Position numbers and translations under genes: made by a program
Notes under the pieces: model-generated
Told to the model about the DNA's origin: nothing
Seen by the model: the letters and a program-made list of their open reading frames with translations, nothing else
Database searches by the model: none
Part shown: piece by piece, positions 17,229-25,592 of the stretch
How the letters are laid out: each line of letters begins with the position of its first letter
Numbering within the stretch: the stretch's first letter is position 1
Assembly (NCBI RefSeq): GCF_014199535.1
Contig: NZ_JACHNV010000001.1
Coordinates: 434,001-498,000 of the forward strand
Direction: 5' to 3'
DNA length: 64,000 bases
Origin: Hymenobacter latericoloratus
GTDB lineage: Bacteria; Bacteroidota; Bacteroidia; Cytophagales; Hymenobacteraceae

Positions 17229-17939
17229 CTACTTTTTCCGGTACGGGAACCCGGCCGCCGACGTGCGCACCAGGTCGCGGGTGAGGCGGGTGGGCCGGAG
17301 GGCCGCGTTGCCCAGGCGCTCAAAATCAAAGCGCCACACCAGCTGCCCGGTGCGGCAGTCGTGCAGGGTGAGGTTGGTGGTGGCCTGGCTGCTCGGAATG
17401 GCCGAGGGCGCGGTGGAGCCCAGCAACGGCTCTTGCAGCAGCGCGCGGGCCGCAAAGCCCAAGCCGGCGGGCAGGGGCTGGTACAAATCGGTCTGCCCCG
17501 AGAGGATGGCGTCAACGCCCAGCACCTGTCGCAGCTGCTCCATGGATTGCTCGGGCAGGGTGGCGTAGCTGATGCCCGCCTGCTGCAGGCGGCGGTTGGT
17601 TTCGGCTACCTCCTGAAACTGCACGGAGTAGCCCAGCGGGGGCTGCTGCTCCCGCAGCCGGGCCTGCAGCAACGCTTGCAGCTGGTAGGCCACGGCCTGG
17701 CCCTCGCGGCGCTGCTTGTCGTGCCATTCCTGCTGCACCCGCTGCAGGGCCGCCCCCGAGGTATCGGCGGCGATGTAGTGAATGTCGCGGAGGCGGAGGC
17801 GGTCCTGGGTTACTTCAAATGGCAGAATAGCTACCGTCCGGTGAGCCACGAGGGCGGGCGCATTTAGGGTGTGGGCAGCGTAGCGGGCCGGGGCGCAGGC
17901 CGTAGCCAGCAGCAACAGGCCAAAAAATAGCCGGAGCAT
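17229..17939 (-). CDS. Lipoprotein with TolB/GNA1162-like domain
   Basis: A 236-residue lipoprotein: MLRLFFGLLLLATAC ends in the lipobox ATAC. After a short linker, RTVAILPFEVT starts a strand-rich domain like those of CsgG/TolB-N/GNA1162-type envelope proteins. Further recognisable segments are QLQALLQARL, TLPEQSMEQLRQVLGVDAILSG and LTLHDCRTGQLVWRFDFER, the last being the typical strand where these proteins describe an assembled outer-membrane component. It ends with a basic tail (PYRKK). No specific partner is encoded nearby. The family placement is tentative. Confidence 0.6.
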   Translation of the reverse strand: MLRLFFGLLLLATACAPARYAAHTLNAPALVAHRTVAILPFEVTQDRLRLRDIHYIAADTSGAALQRVQQEWHDKQRREGQAVAYQLQALLQARLREQQPPLGYSVQFQEVAETNRRLQQAGISYATLPEQSMEQLRQVLGVDAILSGQTDLYQPLPAGLGFAARALLQEPLLGSTAPSAIPSSQATTNLTLHDCRTGQLVWRFDFERLGNAALRPTRLTRDLVRTSAAGFPYRKK

Positions 17940-18194
17940 ATGGGTAGGGAATGGGGGGGTAGGAACTGGCGGCCTCAGGCCACAGGAGCAGGCTGCGGCA
18001 AAGGTAGCGGGCGCGCTTTGTCCCGCATGACACCCCGCGGCGCCCCTACCCCTTAACCGCCCGCCAAACCTGGCAAACGGTTGAGTTTAAGCTGATCTGC
18101 GAGGCGTGCAGCTTTCCGGCCCGGCGCAACTTCCGCCCGGCCGGACCGGTATAGCCAAGCAACATTCTTTCCTTACACCACGCCAACCATCCTG

Positions 18195-18800
18195 ATGAAG
18201 TCCTTTCTGACTATAGCCCTGCTGCTGCTCGTAACGCTGGTAAGCAGCTGTTCTTCGCCCGTCGCCGTGCAGCAAAAGCCCGGCGTCGATTTCAGCCGGT
18301 ACCGGACCTATGCCTGGGCCAAAACCGACGTGAAATCGGCCGATTCGCAGAACCCCATCTACAAAAGCTCCCTCAACGACGAGCTCATCCAGAACGCCAT
18401 CAACGGCGAAATGGCCAAGCGCGGCATCCGGCCCGTAGCCGGTACCGCCCGCCCCGATTTCTACCTGACCTACCACCTCTACATTGAGGAAGCCGAGCGC
18501 ACCGTAGCCAACCCGCCGGCGCCGGGCTACGCCTTTCCCTATGCCATGTCGTACCGGGGGCGCTTTATCCCCATCAATTACGGCTACTGGTACACCTCGC
18601 CGTACTACAACACGGGCTACCGCACGGAAACCTACAACGAAGGCACCATGATTCTGGACATTATTGATGCCCGCAGCCGTAACCTGGTGTGGCGAGGCTC
18701 GGTGGCCGACCCAGTGGGCAACCCCGCCCGCCTCGGGGATGAGTTTGCTAAAGCCGCCAAAGACATCCTGGATAAATTCCCAGTTGAGGCAAAAAAGTAA
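18195..18800 (+). CDS. DUF4136 lipoprotein
   Basis: A 201-residue lipoprotein. MKSFLTIALLLLVTLVSSC gives the lipobox VSSC. DUF4136 features follow: VDFSRYRTYAWAKTD, LIQNAINGEMAKRGIRPV, ARPDFYLTYHLYIEE, a Tyr/Gly-rich stretch (YGYWYTSPYYNTGYR) and GTMILDIIDARSRNLVWRGS. The mature protein would sit in the outer or inner membrane facing the periplasm. The function of DUF4136 is not known. It is a single gene followed by a strong terminator; the preceding 255 bp hold no gene. Confidence 0.88.
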   Translation: MKSFLTIALLLLVTLVSSCSSPVAVQQKPGVDFSRYRTYAWAKTDVKSADSQNPIYKSSLNDELIQNAINGEMAKRGIRPVAGTARPDFYLTYHLYIEEAERTVANPPAPGYAFPYAMSYRGRFIPINYGYWYTSPYYNTGYRTETYNEGTMILDIIDARSRNLVWRGSVADPVGNPARLGDEFAKAAKDILDKFPVEAKK

Positions 18801-18822
18801 CCAGCCCGGTACGGCATCCATA

Positions 18823-18855
18823 AAAAAACGCCCGTCAGTCTGACGGGCGTTTTTT
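18823..18855. terminator. Terminator after the DUF4136 gene
   Basis: Perfect 15-bp arms aaaaaacgcccgtca (18823-18837) and tgacgggcgtttttt (18841-18855) flank a 3-nt loop. Imperfect outer arms extend the palindrome to about 18804-18872 (cccggtacggcat against atgccataccggg). Confidence 0.9.
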
Positions 18856-18872
18856 ATGAATGCCATACCGGG

Positions 18873-19101
18873 TATTGTTTTTTCGAGGGAATTTATTGCT
18901 GATTTTTTAATGGCATAGTGCTGTTTTATAAAAGACAAATGCCAGAAGATAGGTAGCCTTCATTTGGCTTTTACTCGTCAAAGCGCCTTCCCGGAAAAGG
19001 TTGTACCTCATGAAGATAATTATAAAAGACAGAATTTTATAAGCAAAAAACACGACTTGGCGGTAACGGCGCGGCCAAGCAGGGGCGTAAAAAGCACCGC
19101 T
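18873..19101. other. AT-rich upstream region of the DUF2382 genes
   Basis: No gene is seen here. The region is clearly AT-richer than its surroundings and holds the 12-nt direct repeat ttataaaagaca at 18926-18937 and 19020-19031. It probably contains the promoter of the stress-protein genes that follow; an in-frame ATG at 18964 exists but would add an unrelated 46-residue leader. Confidence 0.4.
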
Positions 19102-19563
19102 ATGAATACACCCCCTAACCCTGCGGCCGGCGCTGCCTCCCGGATACCTGAAGTAGCTACTGATGCCTCCCTGGTTGTTCCTGTTATTGAGGAGCAGGCC
19201 GTGGTTCGGCGGGAGGTAGTGGAAACGGGCCGGGTGCGCTTGACCAAAACGGTAGAGGAACACCCGGAGACCTTGAATTTCACCCTGCTTCACGATGAAG
19301 TACAGGTGGAGCGGGTACCCGTAAACCAGTTTGTGGCCGATGGAGCTACCCTACCCGGCGTGCGGTACGAAGGCGACACAATGATTATTCCGGTGGTGCG
19401 CGAAGTAGTAGTAAAGCGCATGCTGGTGGTAGAGGAGCTGCACATCACCAAGCACGAAGTACCCACCCAGGAAAGCCACCAGGTAGTGCTGCGCCAGGAA
19501 ATGGTGCAGGTTACCCGGGAGCCTCTGGCGCCGCCCACCCCGGGCCCGCCTCCGGCTTCCTGA
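19102..19563 (+). CDS. DUF2382 (YsnF/AvaK) domain protein
   Basis: A 153-residue cytoplasmic protein with a DUF2382 domain: PVIEEQAVVRREVVETGRV, EVQVERVPVNQFV, MIIPVVREVVVKRMLVVEEL and ESHQVVLRQEMVQVTRE. These charged, strand-forming repeats are typical of the YsnF/AvaK family, which is stress-associated. The ATG at 19102 is chosen since the domain follows directly; the end is Pro-rich (PPTPGPPPAS). The next gene, 48 bp downstream on the same strand, carries the same domain type, so the two probably form a stress operon. Confidence 0.8.
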   Translation: MNTPPNPAAGAASRIPEVATDASLVVPVIEEQAVVRREVVETGRVRLTKTVEEHPETLNFTLLHDEVQVERVPVNQFVADGATLPGVRYEGDTMIIPVVREVVVKRMLVVEELHITKHEVPTQESHQVVLRQEMVQVTREPLAPPTPGPPPAS

Positions 19564-19611
19564 CTTTCCTTTTCCTTTTTTCTTTTTTCACCCAATCCTT
19601 CCCCAAGAGTT

Positions 19612-20496
19612 ATGAACCAGACCGTAGTAGGAATATTTGAAACCGCTGCCCAGGCGCAGCAAGCCGCTCAACGCCTGGCCGAGGCCGGCTTCAGCACCGA
19701 ACATGTAGACGTAGCCTCCAGCAGCAGCTACGGCGGCAGCACCGGCTCTAACAGCAATTACCAGAATACCAGCGGCACAGCCGTGGAAGGCGCCGCCGAC
19801 GCGGCCGGCCGCACTGCCGAGCGGGCCGGTGACGGTATCAGCAACTTCTTCAGCAACCTGTTCGGGGGCGACGACTCCGAGGATGCCCGCCGCTACTCGC
19901 ACGTGGCCCGCAACAGCGGCTCGGTGGTAACGGTGCACGCCCACTCCGACGAAAACGCCCGCCGCGCCGCCGAAATTCTGGATGAGGCCGGTGCTGTGGA
20001 TGTGGATGAGCGCGCTGGCCAGACGGGCTACCAGTACGGCAACAGCTACGCTGCCGGTGCTACCGCCGGTACCACCACCGATACCGGTGCCACGGCGCAG
20101 GTAATTGAAGAAAACCTGCAGATTGGCAAGCGGGTAGAGCAAACGGGCGGTGCCCGCCTGCGCAGCCGCATTGTAGAGCGCCCCGTGGAAGCCAACGTGC
20201 GTCTGCGCGAGGAGCACATCAACATTGAGCGCCGCCCCGTGGACCGTCCGGCCACCGAGGCTGATTTTGCCGCCTTCAAGGAAGGTGAAATCGAAATTAC
20301 GGAAAGCGCCGAGCGGGCCGTAGTGGGCAAAGAGGCCCGGGTTGTAGAGGAAATTTCGTTGGGCAAGGAGGTCACGGAGCGGGAGGAAACCATCCGCGAC
20401 ACCGTGCGCAAAACCGAGGTGGATGTAGAGCGCCTGGAGGGCGGCCGCACCCGCACCGACCTCGATACCGACTACAACAACCAGCGCAACAGCTAA
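19612..20496 (+). CDS. General-stress-like protein with C-terminal DUF2382 domain
   Basis: A 294-residue protein in three parts. Residues 1-45 look like the heat-induced stress-protein N-domain (TVVGIFETAAQAQQAAQRL, EAGFSTEHVDV). Residues ~45-165 are low-complexity, rich in Gly, Ser, Asn and Thr, with an Ala/Glu repeat (VEGAADAAGRTAERAGDGI) and SVVTVHAHSDENARRAAEIL. Residues ~170-285 are DUF2382 (QVIEENLQIGKRVEQTGG, VRLREEHINIERRPV, VVGKEARVVEEISLGKEV). Similar proteins are expressed under desiccation or oxidative stress in other bacteria. It follows the smaller DUF2382 gene and ends at a strong terminator. Confidence 0.8.
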   Translation: MNQTVVGIFETAAQAQQAAQRLAEAGFSTEHVDVASSSSYGGSTGSNSNYQNTSGTAVEGAADAAGRTAERAGDGISNFFSNLFGGDDSEDARRYSHVARNSGSVVTVHAHSDENARRAAEILDEAGAVDVDERAGQTGYQYGNSYAAGATAGTTTDTGATAQVIEENLQIGKRVEQTGGARLRSRIVERPVEANVRLREEHINIERRPVDRPATEADFAAFKEGEIEITESAERAVVGKEARVVEEISLGKEVTEREETIRDTVRKTEVDVERLEGGRTRTDLDTDYNNQRNS

Positions 20497-20527
20497 GCAC
20501 CAGCGCCTGAAATAGCCCATTCCTGAG

Positions 20528-20559
20528 AAAAAACGCCCGGCGCAAACCGGGCGTTTTTT
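20528..20559. terminator. Terminator after the DUF2382 operon
   Basis: Arms aaaaaacgcccgg (20528-20540) and ccgggcgtttttt (20547-20559) form a perfect 13-bp stem with a 6-nt loop and a T tract. Confidence 0.9.
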
Positions 20560-20704
20560 TGTGCGCGGTGGCTGGCCGGGTCACCTGGGAATATGCGTGC
20601 GTATCTTGCGGGCGTCTGTGGGCGAGGCGCCCGGCCCTCGGAAAAAGGGCCGGCTACTGCCGGAGCGGGCTTCAGATTTCGGCCACTTTTTGCTTGTTGC
20701 TACC

Positions 20705-21685
20705 ATGAGTTTTTTACGCGTTTCCGGGGTTAGTGTGCAGGAGAAAGAGCGGCTTGCTGTGCACGAGGTTAGCTTCACGCAGCAGCGCTTCCAGAAGCTG
20801 GCCATTGCCGCCGAAACCGGGGCCGGCAAAAGCACGCTGCTGCAGGTGGTGGCCGGCTTGGTGCAGCCCACGGCCGGGGAGGTATGGCTGGAGGACAGAC
20901 GCGTAAAAGGCCCAACAGAACAACTGATGCCCGGCCACCCCGGTGTTGCCTACCTCTCCCAGCAGTTTGAGCTGCCCCGGTTTTTGCGCGTGGAGCAGGT
21001 GCTGCGCTACGCCAACAAGCTGCCCGGGGGCACGGCCGAGCAACTCTACGAAGTGTGCCGCATCAGTCACCTGGGTGGGCGCCGCACCGAGGAGCTTTCG
21101 GGCGGGGAGCGGCAGCGCATTGCCCTGGCCCGGCTGCTGCTGTCCTCCCCGAAGCTGCTGCTGCTGGACGAGCCCTTTTCCAACCTCGACATGGGGCACA
21201 AGCGGGTGCTGAAATCCGTTATCCAGGACATCGGCGAGCAGTTGGGTATTACCTGCACGCTCATCTCCCACGACCCGCTGGATACGCTTTCCTGGGCCGA
21301 TGAGATTTTGGTGCTGCAGGCGGGCCGCCTGGTGCAGCAGGGCACCCCGGCCCATATTTACCGGCAGCCGGCCTCGGAGTACGTGGCGGCACTTTTTGGG
21401 AGCTACAGCCTGCTCAGCGGTCCGGTGGCGGCCCGGCTGGTCGGAAAAGGCCGCCCGCCGGCCGGCCGGCAGCTGCTGGTGCGGCCGGAAAGCCTGCGCC
21501 TGGCGGACGAGGCCGCGGCCGGGGTAGCCGGCACCGTGGTAAGCAGTCGGTTTTATGGTAGCTACCAGGAAGTGACGGTGCAAGTGGCAGACGCCCAGGT
21601 GCTGGTAAAAACCACGGAGGCCGGCTACGTGCCGGGCCAGCCGGTGCACCTTGCGTTGGCCGCTACAGAGGGCTGGTACCTGTAA
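20705..21685 (+). CDS. ABC transporter ATP-binding protein with TOBE domain
   Basis: A 326-residue ABC ATPase of the PotA/FbpC/CysA shape. The Walker A loop is ETGAGKST, the Q-loop is near YLSQQFELP, the signature is LSGGERQRIALARLLL, Walker B is LLLLDEPFSNLD and the switch His is in CTLISHDPLDTLSWAD. The last ~80 residues (LLVRPESLRL, VVSSRFYGSYQEVTVQV, PVHLAL) form a TOBE-type domain, which suggests import of an oxyanion, polyamine or metal. No permease or binding protein is adjacent, so the substrate is open. ATG at 20705 is used. A near-consensus -7 box (TATCTTG, 20602-20608) lies about 100 bp upstream. Confidence 0.82.
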   Translation: MSFLRVSGVSVQEKERLAVHEVSFTQQRFQKLAIAAETGAGKSTLLQVVAGLVQPTAGEVWLEDRRVKGPTEQLMPGHPGVAYLSQQFELPRFLRVEQVLRYANKLPGGTAEQLYEVCRISHLGGRRTEELSGGERQRIALARLLLSSPKLLLLDEPFSNLDMGHKRVLKSVIQDIGEQLGITCTLISHDPLDTLSWADEILVLQAGRLVQQGTPAHIYRQPASEYVAALFGSYSLLSGPVAARLVGKGRPPAGRQLLVRPESLRLADEAAAGVAGTVVSSRFYGSYQEVTVQVADAQVLVKTTEAGYVPGQPVHLALAATEGWYL

Positions 21686-21766
21686 GCAAGCTGGTGGGGT
21701 AGGGGGTAGAAAGAGTGCCGAAAAAGCTCAGGTGCCACCCAGAAAGCAACCGAGTGAAGCCGGCCG

Positions 21767-23638
21767 CTACTCGAACCAGTGCACCGTGAAGGTAGTACCC
21801 CGCTGGGGGGCGCTGCTTACGCTCAGGTGTCCGCCGCGGCTATTAATGATGCGCTGCACCAGATACAGCCCTACCCCGGCCCCGGCTATGCGGGGATGCT
21901 GGCGCTCAAACGTGTGAAACATCGGCTCGGTCTCCGCATTTACACGCATGCCCAGGCCGTTATCCTGCACTACCAGCACGGGCTGACCGGAATCCGCAAC
22001 CAGGCTGCGCACCACCACGTGCGAGGCGCGCTCGGGGTGGGCAAACTTAATAGCGTTGCTGATCAGGTTGTGCAGCACGGAGCGCAGATTGGCCCGGCCG
22101 TACAGCAGGGTAGGAGCGGCGGCTATGTCCAGGTCAATGGTGGCCTGGCTTTCCTGTACCTGGGCCCGCAGCCCCAACAGCACTTCCTCGGTTACGCTGC
22201 GCAGATCCAGCTCCTCGGTGGGAGCGGCCAGCTCGCGCTGGTCCTGCACGGTGGCGGCCAGTTCCTGCAGGGTACCATCCAACTGGCTCAGGGCCTCATC
22301 CACCATGGTCAGCAGGGCTGCCTGCTCGGAGTCGTGGAAGGTAGCGGTGCGGCGCAGCTCGTCAAACAGGCCCCGCAGGTTAAACAGGGGCTGCTTTAAG
22401 TCGTGCGAGGCCGTGTACACGAACGTGTCCAGGTCGCGGTTGGTGCGGGCCAGCTCATCGTACTGGGTTTGCAGCACTTCCCGCAGGCGGTGCTGGTCGT
22501 CCACGTCGGTGCAGGCGCCAAACCAGCGCGGGCCGTTGCTGTCCGTGAGCTGCCGGGCCCGGATGATGTGCCAGCGGTATTGCCCATCGTGGCGACGCAT
22601 CTGGTACAAGCCTTCAAACTCTTGGCCCGTGGCCACGCACTGCACCCAGCGCCGGGCCGCGGCGGCTTGCTCGGCGGGGGCCAGTAAGGCTATCCAGCCC
22701 GTGGGCCCCAGTTCCTGACCCGAACGGCCCGTGTATTCGGCCGTGTGCTTATTGTAGTACTCAATAAAGCCTATAGTCGAGGCCGTCCAGATCAGCTGCG
22801 GAATACTGTCGGCCAGAAAACGAAGCTCTGCCTCGCCCCGGCGCAAGGCCTCCGCCAACTCGCGCTGGTCGTGCACTTCCGTAACTGCCCCGTGCCAGAA
22901 CACGGGCTTGTTGGGGGCGTGCAGCTCGGGTAGGGCCTGGCTCAGCATCCAGCAGTACTGCCCGTCGTGGCGGCGCAGCCGGTATTCATAGTTCCAGCCC
23001 ACCCCCGTGGTGCGGGCTGCCTCCGACTGATAGAGCACGCGCAGCCGGTCATCAGGATGAATCAGCAGGGGCCAGATAACGTTCAGGTCGGCCGTGGGCG
23101 GCTGCCCCGTGAAGTAGTACCACTGCGGGCTCACGTACTCAAACTGCCCGTCCGCGTTCAGGCTGAAGGTAATCAGCGGGGCAGTTTCCGTGAGCACGCG
23201 CAGGCGGGCATCGAGGCGGCGGGTTTCCAGGGCCAGCTCATGGGCCCGCTGGCGGGCTTCTTCCTGCGTTGTGACATCCACGGCAAACACCAGTAACCCC
23301 AGCGGCTGCTCCTTCTCATCGTGCAGGGGCTCCAGCGTCAGGTCAAAGTAGTGCCGGTTGGGCTCGGCCTGCGCCGGTCCTGAGAGCAACAGGGGGTAGG
23401 CCTTGGCAACGTAGGGGCGCCCTGCCAGATATACCTGCTGCATAACCTCCAGCAAATCCGGGGTCAGTGGCCCGGCGTGAACGGCCAGCGGCTCATCGGC
23501 AGGCAGGGCACCGCCCAGCAGGTTCCGCATAGCCTCATTCAGGAAGCCAATGCGCAACTCCGGACCCAGCAGCGTACCAATGCCCGCAGGCATGTGCCGA
23601 AGAATGTGTTGCAGTTGCTGTTCGCGCATGAAAAACAA
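21767..23638 (-). CDS. Three-PAS sensor histidine kinase downstream of a BLUF gene
   Basis: A 623-residue cytoplasmic histidine kinase. Three PAS units run from about residue 5-130 (LLGPELRIGFLNEAMRNLLGG), 140-260 (LNADGQFEYVSPQWYYFTGQ) and 265-385 (FIEYYNKHTAEYTGR with the PAC segment MRRHDGQYRWHIIRARQL). The HisKA phospho-acceptor is in FVYTASHDLKQPLFNLRG (about residue 410) and the ATPase domain shows LISNAIKFAH, VQDNGLGMRV and GAGVGLYLVQRII. It resembles the last half of the six-PAS kinase at 4997-8044. The BLUF gene lies 38 bp upstream on the same strand, so blue light is a plausible input. Confidence 0.9.
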   Translation of the reverse strand: MFFMREQQLQHILRHMPAGIGTLLGPELRIGFLNEAMRNLLGGALPADEPLAVHAGPLTPDLLEVMQQVYLAGRPYVAKAYPLLLSGPAQAEPNRHYFDLTLEPLHDEKEQPLGLLVFAVDVTTQEEARQRAHELALETRRLDARLRVLTETAPLITFSLNADGQFEYVSPQWYYFTGQPPTADLNVIWPLLIHPDDRLRVLYQSEAARTTGVGWNYEYRLRRHDGQYCWMLSQALPELHAPNKPVFWHGAVTEVHDQRELAEALRRGEAELRFLADSIPQLIWTASTIGFIEYYNKHTAEYTGRSGQELGPTGWIALLAPAEQAAAARRWVQCVATGQEFEGLYQMRRHDGQYRWHIIRARQLTDSNGPRWFGACTDVDDQHRLREVLQTQYDELARTNRDLDTFVYTASHDLKQPLFNLRGLFDELRRTATFHDSEQAALLTMVDEALSQLDGTLQELAATVQDQRELAAPTEELDLRSVTEEVLLGLRAQVQESQATIDLDIAAAPTLLYGRANLRSVLHNLISNAIKFAHPERASHVVVRSLVADSGQPVLVVQDNGLGMRVNAETEPMFHTFERQHPRIAGAGVGLYLVQRIINSRGGHLSVSSAPQRGTTFTVHWFE

Positions 23639-23676
23639 AAAAGCCGGTAAGCAAACGACCCGGGCAGTGCCTACGG

Positions 23677-24111
23677 CTACAGCGCCGATTGATCGGCCGC
23701 TCCCAGCACGGCTTGGCGCACCAGGTCCACAATCAGGGCATCGGCAATGGGCAAGGAGTCGGGAGTGGGCGGCAGCTGATGGGGCAGCAGGAAACCCTCC
23801 AGGGCCCTGAAGCTCTCCGACTCAAGCGGATGAAAAGCCATCGACCACTCCGCGAAGCTGCGGTGGGCAATGGGTTTATTGGCCAGCTGCAGCACGTGTG
23901 AGTGGCGGCCGTCGCGGGCAATCCGCTCGTATAGAGGCTCAATGACGGCCGGGGCGCCCTCAATCAGCTGGGCAATGTTGCCATGGCTGTAGAACAAGAT
24001 ACCTGTTACCTCGTGGCGGGCGTTGTCGTAACGGCACTGGTCCAGCAGGTCCCTCAGATCCTGATCCGACAACGGCCGAACAGCCCGGCTCATATACACA
24101 ATGTGGTTCAT
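23677..24111 (-). CDS. BLUF-domain blue-light photoreceptor
   Basis: A 144-residue single-domain BLUF protein (FAD-binding blue-light sensor). With the ATG at 24109-24111 (MNHIVYMSRA) the chromophore-site residues fall into place: Y6, N30 (CRYDNARHEVTGILFY), Q48 (NIAQLIEG) and W89/M91 (FAEWSMAF). An upstream ATG would add 12 unneeded residues. The C-terminal ~50 residues are likely helices that carry the output. No output domain is fused, so a protein partner is expected; the PAS kinase 38 bp downstream in the same orientation is the best candidate and the receiver gene at 24548 is divergent. Confidence 0.9.
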   Translation of the reverse strand: MNHIVYMSRAVRPLSDQDLRDLLDQCRYDNARHEVTGILFYSHGNIAQLIEGAPAVIEPLYERIARDGRHSHVLQLANKPIAHRSFAEWSMAFHPLESESFRALEGFLLPHQLPPTPDSLPIADALIVDLVRQAVLGAADQSAL

Positions 24112-24547
24112 ATAAAGCAGAAAGAGCCCCTTCCCGCAACATATCAACTGGTTTCAAAGGCACAGGAGGGGTAGGAGAGGACACCTGATGCCAGAGCAAG
24201 GTACAAGCCTATCCTGATACAGAACAGCTTTATCTTGGATAAGACAACTTATCCGCTGCTTGTTTAGTTGCCTGTGGTGGTTGGCGGGCCGTAGGCACAC
24301 CCTTCGCTCCGGTTGTTGCGCAGCCCGGGCGTAACGGGTTGTGCAGCCCTGCGTAGGTAGTAGTACGCGGCAGCCTCCGCGCCAGCCTGCAGCCGGGGCT
24401 ACCCCCCCGCACAGGCAACAAGCAAAGCGGCCTTGGACCGCATAAAATAGTGTTGTTTATTTTTTCACCTACCGCCGTAGAGCACTCTCCGGGGTAGCGT
24501 ACCCTAGCCCCTGCGGGCTTCCGTCCTCTCTCATTTGCCCTCTATCT
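24112..24547. other. Divergent control region between BLUF and receiver genes
   Basis: The 436 bp hold no convincing gene. They contain the perfect inverted repeat ggataag-acaa-cttatcc (24237-24254), a candidate operator, and an AT-rich stretch (24446-24472) that probably carries the promoter of the receiver gene. No full TAnnTTTG box is evident on either strand. Confidence 0.45.
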
Positions 24548-24988
24548 ATGAATAAGCTTTCCAGTATTCTTCTGGTTGATGATGATAAAACGACCAATTT
24601 TCTGAATGAGCTGATGCTGAAAAAAATGGACGTGGCCGACCGGCTGCTGGTAGCCCTCAACGGCCGCGAGGCCCTGGAGATGCTGCGGGAGCACTGCGCG
24701 TCCGGCACGCCCACCTGCCCGGTTCTAATCTTTCTCGATATCAACATGCCCGTGATGAACGGCTTTGAGTTCCTGGATAGTTACAGCCAACTGCCCTGGA
24801 TGCAGCACCAGACCACCATTATCGTGATGCTGACTACCTCCCTGCACTCCCGGGACCTGCACCGGGCGGAGCAGCTGCCCGTAGCCGGCTTCGTGAGCAA
24901 GCCCCTGACGGCAGAAAAGGTAGAGGCCATCCTGCGGCAACACTTTCCGGCCTCCGCGGCCAGAAGCTCATCCGGCGGGCCTGCCTAA
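24548..24988 (+). CDS. Single-domain response regulator (CheY-like receiver)
   Basis: A 146-residue receiver domain without output domain. The acidic pocket is VDDD at 10-13, the phospho-acceptor is D64 in IFLDINMPVMNGFEF, the Thr switch is in VMLTTSLHS and K118 lies in FVSKPL. Bacteroidota commonly pair such stand-alone receivers with PAS histidine kinases that lack a receiver. It is divergent from the BLUF and PAS kinase genes, 436 bp away, and is the only receiver in the window, so it is the likely partner of that kinase and possibly of the six-PAS kinase. The Ser/Gly tail after residue 135 is not conserved structure. Confidence 0.9.
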   Translation: MNKLSSILLVDDDKTTNFLNELMLKKMDVADRLLVALNGREALEMLREHCASGTPTCPVLIFLDINMPVMNGFEFLDSYSQLPWMQHQTTIIVMLTTSLHSRDLHRAEQLPVAGFVSKPLTAEKVEAILRQHFPASAARSSSGGPA

Positions 24989-24992
24989 GCCG

Positions 24993-25036
24993 GCAGCCGT
25001 TGCAATGGCCGCGGAGGCCGCCATTGCAACGGCTGC
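24993..25036. repeat. Perfect 17-bp inverted repeat downstream of the receiver gene
   Basis: Arms gcagccgttgcaatggc (24993-25009) and gccattgcaacggctgc (25020-25036) pair perfectly over a 10-nt loop. No T tract follows, so it is not a classical intrinsic terminator. It lies directly ahead of the small gene at 25086. Confidence 0.75.
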
Positions 25037-25085
25037 GGGTTGCGTAGAAAGAGGGTTTGTACCATACTTTTTAGCATTCCACATC

Positions 25086-25361
25086 ATGGCTGACTCCTCC
25101 CTGGCTTCTACCTCTGCTTCTGGCTGGGCTGCCCCCGGCGGTTTGTCGCCCATCCCGAAAGAAGAGCTGTTTCGCGTACTCGACGAAGAAAACATGCAGC
25201 TGGCAGACCTCCCCCGGAAAAACAAGCACCTGGCCGATAAAATCCGGGACATTCACGAGAAGTCGTCCGGCGAAAAACTGCAGCCCGCCGACATGGAGGC
25301 CTTTGAGGCCCTGGTGGGCCGCGAGGCCACCGAGTGGATTGCCCGCCGGCCGCACGTATAA
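25086..25361 (+). CDS. Small hypothetical cytoplasmic protein
   Basis: A 91-residue protein I do not recognise. The N-terminus is Ser/Ala/Gly-rich and presumably disordered (about residues 1-25). The rest is charged and helical: KEELFRVLDEENMQLADL, NKHLADKIRDIHEKSSGEKL and MEAFEALVGREATEWIARR. There is no signal peptide or membrane segment. ATG at 25086 is chosen because no domain-like sequence precedes it. It sits between two strong hairpins (24993-25036 and 25411-25453). It could be a small regulator or a stress protein, but the sequence gives no direct evidence. Confidence 0.6.
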   Translation: MADSSLASTSASGWAAPGGLSPIPKEELFRVLDEENMQLADLPRKNKHLADKIRDIHEKSSGEKLQPADMEAFEALVGREATEWIARRPHV

Positions 25362-25410
25362 TTTTCCGGCAAAACCCGGCCCTGCCGCCCTGGGCCGGCA
25401 GCCGTACGTG

Positions 25411-25453
25411 GCGCCCCGGCGCGGCAGCACCCAGCACTGCCGCGCCGGGGCGC
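25411..25453. repeat. GC-rich 17-bp hairpin
   Basis: Arms gcgccccggcgcggcag (25411-25427) and ctgccgcgccggggcgc (25437-25453) are perfectly complementary around a 9-nt loop. Outer cgtacg motifs at 25403-25408 and near 25467 extend the symmetry. No T tract follows, so a terminator role is uncertain. Confidence 0.75.
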
Positions 25454-25592
25454 TGGCGCGTGGGCCCGTACGCAAGCCGCCCGAAGGGGTAGCCGCCCCA
25501 ACCGTAGAAGCCGGGTTTAACGCAAGCTGAGCAATATCCAGGGAGTTTTGGCGGCCGTAGGGGGTAGGAGGTTTACCACTATTCCCACCCTC

